DNA from: Archegozetes longisetosus | Lineage: Eukaryota; Arthropoda; Arachnida; Sarcoptiformes; Trhypochthoniidae | DNA: 64,000 nt | Direction: 5' to 3' | Assembly: GCA_018873245.2 (NCBI GenBank) | Contig: JAEMBT020000005.1 | Span: forward strand, 14,026,001-14,090,000 | In this document: positions 21,624 through 32,261 of the stretch, one piece after another | How positions within the stretch are numbered: position 1 is the first letter of the stretch | Layout of the letters: each line of letters starts with the position of its first letter | Made by a program: the position numbers and the translations under genes | The notes under the pieces: generated by a model | What the model saw: only the letters and a program-made list of their open reading frames with translations | Told to the model about the DNA's origin: nothing | The model's database searches: none

Positions 21624-22501
21624 GTTTTCAAAATTTAATATTTAATTTTTCAAGATTAAGTTTCAAATACAACTAATGTTAATCAAAGACTAGATGTTAG
21701 ACAATCAAAATATATCAATAAATCAATGAATCAACGTCTTAATCGGCAGTAATTTTGATTCTTGCCAAGTTGTCTCTCATATAGCCTTGGCACATCGATG
21801 TACTGATTTCTTGAGCTTTTCTAGATTTTAAGTTAAGCTTTGGGATGGAATCAGTGGACCAGTCGTTTTCATACACCTTTCGTTGATTTGTGCCCATAAA
21901 TCTTCAATTAGTCTCAGTTGGAGAACGTTCGGTGAATTCATATCTTTGCGATATTCTTCAAACTTCATTTTGTGTTTATTAAATGTTTTGAGAGTTTCAT
22001 TTGCATAATGAGTGTAAGCCAAGTCAGACCAAAACAAATAACGCTTCCATCGCTTCATTCGGTAAGATTTAATTAGTTTTGCGGTATATATATTGCTTAT
22101 TTCGAACTTTTTCCCCAATTTTCTCTGCATAATACCAATACGGTCGTTAAACAACGCAACAAAGATTTCGACCTTATTTTGGGCATTTTTACCGCTTTTC
22201 TTCCTTGACACTTTGCCCTTTTTAATGACAAATTATTGTCCACTCTTTTGATAATCAGATATATAGTCCGATAATCTATTTCAAAGCTTAAACTTAAAAT
22301 CTAGAAAAGCTCAAGAAATCAGTACATCGATGTGCCAAGGCTATATGAGAAACAACTTGGCAAGAATCAAAATTGTTGCCGATCAAGACGTCGACTCATT
22401 GATTTATTGATACATTTTGATTGTCTAACATCTAGTCTTTGATTAGCATTAGTTGTATTTGAAACTTAATCTTGAAAAATTAAATATTAAATTTTGGAAA
22501 C
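21624..22501 (-). mobile_element. Tc1-like element with about 219-bp terminal inverted repeats
   Basis: Left arm 21624-21842 and right arm 22282-22501 are inverted copies with only scattered differences (GTTTTCAAAATTTAATATTT at the left outer end; AGCTTTTCTAGATTTTAAGT at the inner end). The 878-bp element holds a transposase fragment on the minus strand between and partly inside the arms. The similarity of the arms suggests a rather young copy or conversion between arms. Confidence 0.8.
21828..22211 (-). pseudogene. Truncated Tc1-like transposase
   Basis: The 127-codon frame begins in the catalytic domain and lacks the N-terminal DNA-binding part. The motif FWSDLAYTHYANETL carries the second Asp, and NSPNVLQLRLIEDLW carries the final Glu of the Tc1/mariner catalytic triad. 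Counted from the translation, 39 residues separate Asp and Glu, more than the 34 of classical Tc1. The last codons lie in the left terminal repeat, so the matching sequence is also present in the right arm. At 384 bp it cannot encode an active enzyme. Confidence 0.75.
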
Positions 22502-23426
22502 TCTCCCATTAAATAGTCTTCACATGTTATGCTTGATTAAACATTTTAATATAGACTTTTTAGGAATTTCAAATACCTCGGTCTCCACGAAACTCTTGAA
22601 AATATCCATTCTTTATATGTGATTATTTCAGCAATTATTTCAGCAATTATTTCAGCAATTTATTCCATGACCTCGTGTGTACAAAAAGTTATCTTTTCCG
22701 GTGAAAAATTTACACTAATTCTCTATCAGACTTTTTGTAATTCCGAGAAATAACATTCTCTAAAATATTCTCAATCGAAAGTCGAGACTTTCGAAAATAA
22801 GAACCATTGTTTATTAGTATTTATAATATTAAGACTTGGCGAAAAATCAGTTCACTTTAAATCAAATAAGTTCTTCTATCAATGATGTTTATTTATAATA
22901 TTTTATCGTTATTTCTTTAATTGAATGCATTCTTCACATTTAGCTGAAGAAAAATTGAATTATCAACAATACTTTAAACTATTTTCCTTCTTATTTCTAA
23001 CATAATTAAACAATTATACTTTCAAAAATTGGTTTCAAAAGTTTGAATTATCAATTCAAGTGAGACAAAACTTTAAGATCTTTTATTATATTGAGTGAAC
23101 ATCAAATATAAATATTTGACTTCAACAAATTTAAAGAAACACTTGAAAATTTTTTATTAATAAAAAAACTTGTATTAAAGATTCCATATAATTATGTTCC
23201 AATTAATCGTTACCTATATATCCATTTGTGTATTCCTTTCAGCAGAGGAAAAATAATTGAATGTTTTGAAAAAAAAAATTGGCAGAAGTTATTGCTGTTT
23301 CGTTATCTTATTATGACCAGATGTAAAGTATTTTGTATTGGTAGTTATCTAGCATTTAACAAACTGCAAAAAATATTCAATCTATTTCTATGTTCTAAAG
23401 TTTGAACTTATTCAAGATCCTATATA
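22502..23426. other. Intergenic, with a 12-bp tandem repeat
   Basis: 22622-22671 holds about four copies of ATTATTTCAGCA. Otherwise AT-rich and without recognised features. Confidence 0.45.
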
Positions 23427-23871
23427 TTAGGGCGGCTGAAATTTAATTCAAGTCCCTTAATTGAAAACAGATATAAAAATGATATTTTGATATAAACGTA
23501 GTCGTCTTCAAACTTTTTGACAACTTTACAACGCTTTGGTAGTCTTCATATTGAAATGATGGAGTTTTATAAATTAATTTTACGAATAACTTCCAAATCA
23601 AGTTCATTCGCAAATCTTTTACTATTATTCGGACTCTTGATTCTAGTGATGCCATCCTAATCATTGGGGTCCAATCAGGGATATAAGGGGAGTGTTTTGA
23701 TCCTTCCCATCTATGCCCAGTCAAGAAATCCTTGACTTCTTGATGCTTATGCGGTCCCTCATTATCGTGTAACATATAGGATGTCGAAATCGGTGTCTTT
23801 GTATACAAGAAAGTATTACTTTTCCATAAATTAAACATATTAAATGTTATCAGAATAGTCAGGACAATCAT
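23427..23871 (-). pseudogene. Mariner transposase C-terminal fragment and terminal repeat
   Basis: The minus-strand frame reads LHDNEGPHKHQEVKDFL, then W and KHSPYIPDW, equivalent to the HDNARPH and PYSPDLAP blocks around the second catalytic Asp of mariner transposases, followed by a decayed C-terminus ending near 23443. Directly beyond it the element end appears as ATATTAGGGCGGCTGAAATT at 23427, a plausible mariner terminal repeat. The N-terminal two thirds are missing on this strand, so it is a dead fragment. Confidence 0.7.
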
Positions 23872-23987
23872 ATCTCAAGATTGATAAAGAATTTAAGCTT
23901 GTTTATGCTGTTTTATTACGCATTGGAGTAATATATGCTGGATGATGTAATCGTATGTAACTTGCACTCTTTTATTAATTAATTATA

Positions 23988-24826
23988 TGAGTAGACCAAA
24001 AACGAACCCACTTCGCGCCAGTATTACAATCCAAGAACAGAGAGCATTTATCAAGTTTAATGTGTTGCTGGACACGTCTGCCTCTGAAGTTTATAAAATG
24101 CTTGGAGAAATCGCTTGAAGCCAAGCATTAAGTAGAAGCTAGTGTTGTAAAAAGAAAATTTCTAAGAAAATTTCTCGAGAGATAATTTCTCGTCAAAAAT
24201 CGAGAAATTTTCTTTTAATGAACCTCCCATAGAAACATATGAACCTCACATAGATATACATGAACCTCCAATTGAAGTATATGAATCTCATATAGGAATA
24301 TATGAACTGCTCATAAAACATATAACTTACACATACAAATAATCTTTATTTAATCTTGTTTAATCTTTAAGTTTAAATAATTTAATTTCTAACTTAATTT
24401 TTAATACATTAAGTGTTATTTATTCATAAATTCCTTAAAATGGCTGTAAAGACATACTATTCCGTTTGATGAATTTGAGGTTCATTATATTCCAATAGGA
24501 CGTTCATATATTTCTATGGGAGGTTCCTTAAAAGAAAATTTCTTGGCCATAGAAATATTTCTAGAAACTTTCTAGAAATTTTCTCGTCAAAAGATAATTT
24601 CTAAAATTTTCCAACACTAGCTAGAACTGCCTTTAGACAGAGTCCGCATGAGCAAATGCCTAATGGAACACAAGGCGAAATCCATATGCCTTCAAGCATC
24701 TCCAAACAAGCATGGTGGCTGAGACAGACCACCTCCGCGTGGCAGCCCCTGAGTAATGCTAAGAGTCTGCCAATTGCAATAAATCACGTACATGATCTCA
24801 AAATTCGATTTGATAATTTACCTTTA
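23988..24826 (+). pseudogene. Mariner transposase N-terminal fragment, split by a MITE
   Basis: From ATG 23988 the frame reads MSRPKTNPLRASITIQEQR and then a helix-turn-helix with SASEVYKMLGEI, one in-frame TGA, and SQALSR, the usual N-terminal DNA-binding part of a mariner transposase. The frame is interrupted at 24137 by the MITE (24138-24621) and resumes with TAFRQS. Beyond about 24650 I no longer recognise mariner sequence, although a 90-codon frame stays open to 24928. Confidence 0.6.
24138..24621. mobile_element. MITE inserted in the mariner fragment
   Basis: The 484-bp insert begins GCTAGTGTTGTAAAA and ends with its inverse TTTTCCAACACTAGC (one mismatch), flanked by TAGAA at 24133-24137 and 24622-24626. 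Both ends carry repeated GAAAATTTCT words. The interior contains repeated ATATGAACCTC words around 24230-24300. Removing one TAGAA copy restores the mariner frame (SR then TAF), which supports these limits. Confidence 0.75.
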
Positions 24827-25069
24827 AGAAACCCTGAAGATCACAATATGGGTATGAAGGGTGTGACCTACATATCCGAGTCGAATCATATGCATATAGG
24901 TGAAAATGAAAATGGGAATGGAGCGTAAATCAAGGGCTGGGGGCGTAGCCTATATATTTGAACTCAAGGCAGTGTAGCGAGTCAGAAAATATACATTTGT
25001 GCATTAAATGTACATATGTACTGGTCCCTGATTACCCGATATTTACCATGTAACAATGTAAAGACAACA

Positions 25070-25435
25070 ACTAACTCACCGCAAGTCATGGTTTGGAGCA
25101 CAATCAGTTCTCGAGGGGCTATGCCTTTGGTTATCATCGAAGAGTCAGTTAATACCTAAAACATATCAAGATATTGTAGATATTAGATCTTCTAGCAAGA
25201 CAATATACTAATGCTATAAGTCTCAAACAGCTAAAAAGTGGTTCGAAGACAATCAGGTGGCAGTTATGGATTGACCCACCATGTCTTCAGTCTGGAGTTC
25301 GATCGAAAACTTATGGGCAATAACCAAAAACAAGCTGAGGATAATGTAATTCAAGAAATGGGTAAATGGATCAGGAAAATCAAAATTTGGCATAACCTCA
25401 GTCCCTTAAAAATAACTAATTTTGAATCAATATTT
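25070..25435 (+). pseudogene. Tc1-like transposase remnant
   Basis: Frame pieces read SPQVMVWSTISSRGAMPLVI near 25080-25140, then SQTAKKWFEDNQVAVMD and, after one stop, SIENLWAITKNKL near 25225-25345. These match the VMVWG, NxSCHxxxxVxxW and PIENLW parts of Tc1 transposases in the right order. The intermediate segment is short or missing, so it is internally deleted and decayed. It lies on the same strand as the mariner fragment but belongs to a different family. Confidence 0.65.
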
Positions 25436-25479
25436 TGAAGTTTATGCATAAAAACTTACGAGTTTTTATGCAATGATGT

Positions 25480-25745
25480 GTACATGTAGAACGTCTCGAA
25501 AGTATAACAATGACCCTGAGCTTCTGGAAAGGATTATGACAATTGACAAAACTTGGATGAGATCAGATGATCCTAGGGATCCATTTAATTCCTGGACAAG
25601 AACCGTATGTAGTTTCAACTTAAAATTTACTAAACTAAAATAATGCTGGCAGTCATTTTTGATATGACAGGCTCACCAAAACAAGAGCAACTATAGATAA
25701 TTTGAAGGCTATGACTGTCGCTTTTCATCAAAATCGGATGTTTGG
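25480..25745 (+). pseudogene. Mariner transposase internal fragment
   Basis: The frame reads NNDPELLERIMTIDKTWMRS and DPRDPFNSWT, equivalent to the ITGDETW region with the first catalytic Asp, then after decay IMLAVIFDMTG, equivalent to the segment before the second Asp. No terminal repeats recognised. Possibly the continuation of the element whose N-terminus is at 23988, separated by the Tc1 remnant, but that is inference. Confidence 0.6.
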
Positions 25746-27261
25746 TTAGCGAATTTTGGGGAAAATATAAACGTCAATTTTCATATATATTGTAATTTTT
25801 TTACCCAAGACGTGACACTACTCGAAGTTATGTTATGCGCTTAATTAATGCCTGATAACATTTAAATGAAAATACATCTTATTTAAACACAAAGTAATAA
25901 ACTTTTAACAATATTACACATTAAATGTGGTTTAACTAAACACTAGACATATCATAATGTGATCGGCATATAAAACCATACGTAATATCGTATATATCTT
26001 GAGAGCCAATGTCTGCTGAACCAATACTAAAACTTGCATTAGCTCAACACTTCTCTAATATAAGTTAACTTATTTATAGACTAACATTTGTAGTGTTAAG
26101 CACTAGCTGACCCGTGTGTTCATCAGTGCATTATTCAAACTATTAAGATGTTTTCAACAATTAACCCCAAAAGTAACCTTAATAATAATAATAATAGTTT
26201 ATCGATAGGTAAATTTTGAGTCTTTGTTTGCCTTCTCAGAAATAATGCCAAATATTTTTCAATACTTTACATTTTCCAATCTTTTCTAAGAACTGAACAA
26301 AAAACTCAAAAATATATATTCAATAATCCCTTAAAACGTTGTCGTTCAATTGTTAGACTTAAAGAATAGACATCTCTTTAGTACGTTTAAAAAAGTATAA
26401 TAGTTTTCACTAGTTTTCGATTATTTCTTTTTGTGTTTAAGTGTTAAGATAAAGTGAACCGTATTTAGTGGCCTCCCGAACTCGAACCTTAATTTGTGAT
26501 CTTGACGACATCCTTCAATACAATTGCGGACAATCAAACACCTCACTTTAATATATGAAATCATAAACTTTTTCTAAGTTGACGAACTTTTCTTAAAAAC
26601 GAAATCAGTTCATCTGAACATACTGATTTTCTACTCAAATTATACTTCCATAAGCAAGAAAGCATAGGTTTCATAATTCGCTTATTCTGCACAATACTAA
26701 GCCAAAAGCATCAGAAAGTCAAACAATTCTTTAATCGGTACCGTTGGAGGAACTTAATCACCCTCTTACATATCTGATTTGGACCCTTACGATTTTGAGG
26801 ATATTGCAAGAACAAAGAAGCCAAATAAATGTGACTAAACTTGGGATGGCACATAATCTAGTTATACATGAAATAAATGTCCCAAGTGCTGCCACTGGCA
26901 TTAGACACCTCCCATTGAGATGGATTTTGTCAGTCAGACAGGGGGCCAATACATTCACTAATCATATAATCATATTCAAAAAATGTAAATTTGTTTGAAA
27001 GATCCAGTTGTCCGAACTATTCTGTTAATATATTATACATGTATACCCAATCACACTTTAAAGACGAATAACAAATCGAGTCAAGGATGTGTTATCTACC
27101 TAGGCGGTAATTCATATGTCTGTTTAAATACTTATATAAACAAACGCACGTGTAGTCAAAGCACTTGCTGTCTACCTATAGTTATTAACTACTGTTTTCT
27201 AGTTCAGATTTTGATTTAAATTTAAGTGAAAAAATTATAAAACGACAATCCGACTCAATAC
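25746..27261. other. Intergenic, nothing firmly recognised
   Basis: Only short open frames without convincing homology. It may contain further decayed exons of the reductase copy that follows; I could not identify them. Confidence 0.35.
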
Positions 27262-27595
27262 TAATGGGAAAGCAGTTAAATGGTTTGGGATATGATTTTA
27301 GTATTTAGTTACCTATCATTCATAAGCCTCTGATTCGATTGTAATTCAACTTATATTGAATGGCAATAAAAACTTTTGCAAACAATATTGAGTTAATTTG
27401 AAAGACTTTTTCAGTTTAGGCAAAACAGTTGTGGTGTTCAGTTAGAAGCAATTGACCCAATAGTCAGAAGGGTAGAAGTAAATGAAATTTTGCTAATAAA
27501 ACTTTGATAACACTATTTCTCGATCTGCTTTGACTGAAGCATTTTTACAGCGGAAGTCATGCCCGGCAAGTTGTCGTTTAAACTCAGAATAACTT
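27262..27595 (+). pseudogene. Decayed second copy of the PTGR3-like reductase 3' exons
   Basis: The start of exon 7 is seen as LMGKQLNGL (about 27262-27290; LLMGCKSLTGF in the intact-looking copy). Its end is seen at about 27417-27480 as FRQNSCGVQLEAIDPIVRRV-E (GQNSSEGQFEGIDSVVRGVE in the other copy), followed by a GTAAAT donor at the same intron position. Exon 8 follows at about 27539-27595 as HFYSGSHARQVVV. The middle of exon 7 has lost the frame. Same strand as the first copy and about 7.5 kb downstream, so it looks like an old tandem duplicate. Confidence 0.7.
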
Positions 27596-28032
27596 TAAAA
27601 TCAGTAAAATCTCAAGACAATATTACAAAAGGTCTATTCAAATTTTTTCAAACAATTTTTAATCAATTGAAAATTTTTATAATTTATTTTTATTCACCTT
27701 AACCTATAATTTACAGTTGAATACATGAGGTATTGATGCCGTATAATACCGTACTGCACATTATTTTGACAACGCATCAAATAAATAATACAATAATATA
27801 GATCTATCTTCAAAACACTTTTTATGACTAAAAGTATCTATAGAAATGACGAAAAACTAAGCAGACTATTAAATAAAGATTTGTTTCATCTAAAGATTAA
27901 GTTGAAAATAGCATTTTATGATCAAAACAAAAAATGAAATCGTATTGATTGTCAAATTGAATACCAATCAAAAGGAAAGTTAAAATTTCATTTAATTTTC
28001 AAGTCATGATTAACAAGAGATAACTAAATAAA
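27596..28032. other. Intergenic between reductase copy and nuclear receptor
   Basis: AT-rich 3' flank of the nuclear receptor gene. Nothing else recognised. Confidence 0.4.
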
Positions 28033-29691
28033 TTAAAAATGGAAAAACTTATCGAGTAAAGCATTAATTCGACGCAACAAAAGCATGATTTGTAACACAT
28101 TTTCGGCATGATTTTTATCAAATCTGAACGCTTTCATTAACCTGTCTTTAACTTTTTGTACTATTAATTCGTGTGTCACAACTCTATGACTGTTCGCAAT
28201 GCTTAAGGCATACAATGAAGGAATTAATGAATAAGTTTTTGATGGATCGGCACTCGTTTTGGGATCCAATGATGGCTTTGAAAGTTGTTTCCATAATTTC
28301 AGTATTAGTTTGAAAGTCGAGTCTAGTTCGTAATCACCGAACAAGAGATCGTTTTTTAGTAAAAAGTCTTTGCATCTAAAAATAAATCCAAATCAATAAC
28401 ATTACTGACCAGTAAATATAGAACAGAAATGACAAAAAATTGACTTTTAACTGAAATATCACAGAAATAAATTGTGTTAAATCAATAGAAAAATGGCTGA
28501 TAAATACCGTTCATAGTCCGAACATAAATTTAAAATTATTAGTTCATTAGCTGATGAGACAATGAGTTGATTTTGAATATTAAAATCCAATTTACGGAAA
28601 ACTTTTATTTGACTTATAAATTTACCGGCACTACACTCCATAATAATCTTCATTTGACTCACAATCCAGAAAAAGTTATCGTGATTAACGTGAGAATTCA
28701 TAGTAAACTTAATACAACTCAAGTGGTCGTCAAACGATTTTTCGATCTGTTTCTTAATCGAATTGAGCTGTTCTTCGGTTTGAAAGTCCTCAAAATAATT
28801 AAGATTAATATTATTAGCATTAATGGTCTTATTACTGATAAGAATTTCCATTTTGATGCATAGGTCCGGATTCATTCCCATTGATAGACATTTGCGAAAA
28901 CGACACGCTTTACAGCATTTTCTTCTGGTTTTATCATTTGTGATCTCGCATTTATCGCCAGAAGTGCAGACATAAAGATTTTCATTATTATTACATATTA
29001 TTCTTCTGAAAAATCCTTTACATCCTTCGCAAGTGAAGGCCCCATAATGTCGACCCGAAGACACGTCTCCACAAACCAGACATAGCTTTTCGCCTAATGG
29101 TTGTGATTGAAGTTGAAAAATAAATTAAAATACTGAGAAAAACAGTTGTGAGCAAGTTTAAAACTTTCAATAACTAGATTAATAAAATGCGTTCTATTTG
29201 AAAAATTGAAACCAAATAGCTTTCAATCACTATATAATTTCAATTCAAATCAATAGAAAGTAATGAAATGTCACTTTTGTTACAAATAAACCATTTGTCA
29301 ATTGCTTTTCTAGAAAACCTGTTAAGTCAACACAATAAAACCTGTTACTTAACTTGTTTTCTAACAAAACAACTTAATTTTTTTGAGACCGACTCATTTT
29401 CAGATAACTAATAAAATATGATTTCAAACTAATACAAATTCTCGCCAATTATAAGTAAAAATGCGCAAAAATGCAAATAAAAATATGTTGAAAAATACCT
29501 GCGAAACTTGAATCGATTTGATGATTGTTTGTATTTTTGACATTGGGTTCATTTAAGTCAATCACATCGTGAGTACTCGATTGCGATAAAGGACTCAATG
29601 AGTTCTCGTTATGACCAATACCTGAATCCGAGTTCGAGGTCTGAGAACTTATAATTGGCGTCACTTCTCTGTATTGACTAAGATTAGCCAT
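28033..29691 (-). CDS. Nuclear receptor (C4 zinc-finger transcription factor), three exons
   Basis: Exons 29499-29691 (ATG 29691), 28509-29093 or 28508-29093, and 28033-28375; phases agree (G|GC and CG|A) and give about 373 residues. Residues 1-64 form a Ser/Asn-rich A/B region ([19 protein letters not shown]). The DNA-binding domain starts near residue 66: [15 protein letters not shown]-box [11 protein letters not shown]-box between the cysteines of CTSGDKC, then [15 protein letters not shown]. The spacing between the second and third cysteines of finger two is longer than the usual nine residues. The remaining 230 residues occupy the place of a ligand-binding domain but are poorly conserved by eye. 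It should act in the nucleus as a DNA-binding regulator. The subfamily is not resolved; the finger is not clearly E75, HR3 or HR96. Confidence 0.88.
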
Positions 29692-30599
29692 TACTTCAAC
29701 CAAAATGACAATTCAAATATATTACTGACGTTATGCCCGTTCACGTCAATCACGTGACTGACACGTGCACTCAATCGATTTCTAATGCCATTGACGCCAA
29801 GTTATTTTCCAAAAGGGCTTTTCATTACTCAATTACTAAAGTGTTCTCTAATTCTTATAAGAAGCTAAGTTTTATCGAACAAGAAATCGGCAAATGACCA
29901 CGGCATCCAATCTCATAATACTTAGAGAGAATAGCGGGACTCAAGCGATGAACAAACTGAAAAACCAAATTCTTCCATTTTTTAGATTTTATATCAGTCG
30001 CAAATCATTTTCAAAAATAATCAACCAAGTATCTATCTATTTCAATTCTTTTAGATTGTTTAAGAATTGATCAAAAATCAAACTAGTTTGTCGAAAATAA
30101 TAAATAACTCTATTGGTAATCGAATAGAAAATGTTAAGAATTCATACTACTTATGACTTTAAACAGATCCTTACACTCTTAGAAAAACTTAAATTTATCC
30201 TAACACGTAATCCCACAGTGATTCCTGTACTTCAATCCAATAGGAATTAAGTTTTGCTTATAATAGTGATTTCGCATAGACCAGAGTTTGTTAAACATCA
30301 ATTTTTTCAGCGCTAGAATGCTAGAAAATTACAATTTTTCTTTTTTTCCTGCAAACACATCAATTGAAAGTAATTTTTAATTGAAAAGTTTAGAACTTTA
30401 AATCAACTGAAAGTGATGCAAACAGTGGATGTAATTGGCATAATATTTGTTTTGAGTAAAAATCCGTTTTGGACTTTAAAATCTAGTGTAAAACAACAAT
30501 AAAATAGTAAATAAAGTAATAGCTGAGTGTTCATTCAAATAAGCAAATCAAACATTGAATTCGTGATCTAGTGCTTCACCAGAAGTTTATAAAAATGGA
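29692..30599. promoter_or_regulatory. Intergenic upstream region of the nuclear receptor
   Basis: Presumed promoter and 5' untranslated region. It contains CACGTCAATCACGTGACTGA near 29744 with a CACGTG E-box and nearby CACGTGC. This is the only notable motif; function is inference. Confidence 0.3.
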
Positions 30600-31440
30600 T
30601 AAAAGAAGAAAACAGTTAAGAAAATAAGACCAAAACAAACGATCAGAAGAATAGGAAAAAATCTTTCGATAGATTTGGAGACGATTTATGTCAATTTTTA
30701 TTAAAATTTTTATCAACTAAAGAGAAAAAATTTGGATGCGTTGTAAAAGCAACGGAAAACTGTGTTTATAATAGACAGCAATTTATTAGTAATATCAATA
30801 TATCGCAATTACTTAAACCTGACTTTCGGTACCGTAACCAGGTTGAGCTCTGGTAGGGCTATGACTAGGTTTTTACTCATAGTGAAAAGGTTTTATAATG
30901 TCTGTACGGTAAGATGTTGGAAAAGTATTCCAGTTTTTCATGTTTTTAAGATTGCCAACTAATCGATCGTTTCACTAGTCAAACATTTACACACAATTTT
31001 CTGTAAATCTCTGGTGGGGATATAGTTCCCTTAGCCCATACATGGCTACGGCGCTGCTGACTTAAAAAACTATTTACTAAGGAATGAACTGGTGAAAATG
31101 ACCTTTGTATTAAGAAATCACTTGCCAATAGAGTTCCTGAGAAGTTTCAGTTCATTATAGAATTGAAAAATATTTTGCAAAAATGAACAAAACCTAAGGG
31201 AAAAGGTCTGAGAATAATTAGTAATAATTGTCCGCATTTGGAGAAATTGGTTTTGAATAATGTTTTGTCCGAAGCAATTCATTTGATACAACTGAATGAT
31301 AGCGGACAACTAGAAGATAACAATTCAATGGTTAATGAAAAAATGTTAATCACTAGTAATTGCAAAAGACTGAAAGCAATAGATCTAAATACCGCGAATA
31401 TTTATAACTTTGAGAGCTACTTAATTATTCATAAGTAGTT
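30600..31440 (+). pseudogene. F-box/LRR protein pseudogene
   Basis: Near 30662 the frame reads KSFDRFGDDLCQFLLKFLS, an F-box-like start in which RFGDDL and hydrophobic spacing are typical of a large arachnid F-box family, and continues to FRYRNQVEL. After about 350 bp of decayed sequence the open frame to 31437 gives leucine-rich repeats: GLRIISNNCPHLEKLVL and CKRLKAIDL. Stops and at least one frame change lie between. An F-box protein would recruit substrates to an SCF ubiquitin ligase; this copy seems dead. Confidence 0.5.
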
Positions 31441-32261
31441 TCAAATTTTACTTCAATTTTAAGCTTTAAATTGCATTATAAATTTATTCTTCATTTTCAT
31501 AGCAGTATTTTATCCTATAATGATTTAGAAATCAGTTTTCAAAGTATTAAATGACTTGAAAGCTGAAAAAGTTTGAAGCGATTGAGTCTTAGTATTCGCT
31601 ATTAAGTGATTACAACATTTAACACATTAATCTGTCTTTACCTCAATTGACATGAATCCAGATCAAAACAAATGCTTGTCTTATTACTGATAAGGCATCA
31701 CATCTTTTGGCAAAATGGGACAATAATTGAAATTGAAATTGACTCTCAATAAAAACGTGAAGAACACCGTAACTCATGTCGGAGTTTACGATCTCATTAA
31801 CAATAGTTGAACTATTAAATGAACTGAATTGTTATGTATTTGACAAATAACTGAATAAACGGTAAATGTAACGATGAAGCGATCGAACATAAAGCCAAAC
31901 AAATTGTACTTGAGTGATAACCAATATGATTTTAGTAAATACGTTCACTTTATACAGAAAAATAATTGTTTGGGCTTCTAAATGAATGAAAAATTGAATT
32001 TTGATTTAATCGGTCATTATTGAGGTAGTTGCAATTTGTTTACTATTAAACGCACGATCATTTTGTGTTAGTTTCAAACTTAAATTTGTTTTTCATATTC
32101 GTATTATGCTTAAGGAGTTAAATAACTACAAACTAACTTGACTTACTAAACGTGCAATTTGGCCATTAACTTAATATGAATAAGTAAAGATCGAGTACTT
32201 AATTTTTTGCATCAAATTTAATCTATAGTTGCTATAAAATGAATAAAAGTATTATGTAAAC
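31441..32261. other. Intergenic, nothing recognised
   Basis: AT-rich. The last 8 bp (ATGTAAAC, 32254-32261) are the left target duplication of the hAT element. Confidence 0.4.

Noticed and set aside
26744-26998. 84-codon open frame with a faint mariner-like ISDLDPYDF string in another frame
   Set aside because: The resemblance covers only a few residues and no neighbouring motif supports it.
28567-28863. 98-codon open frame on the plus strand
   Set aside because: Antisense shadow of nuclear receptor exon 2.
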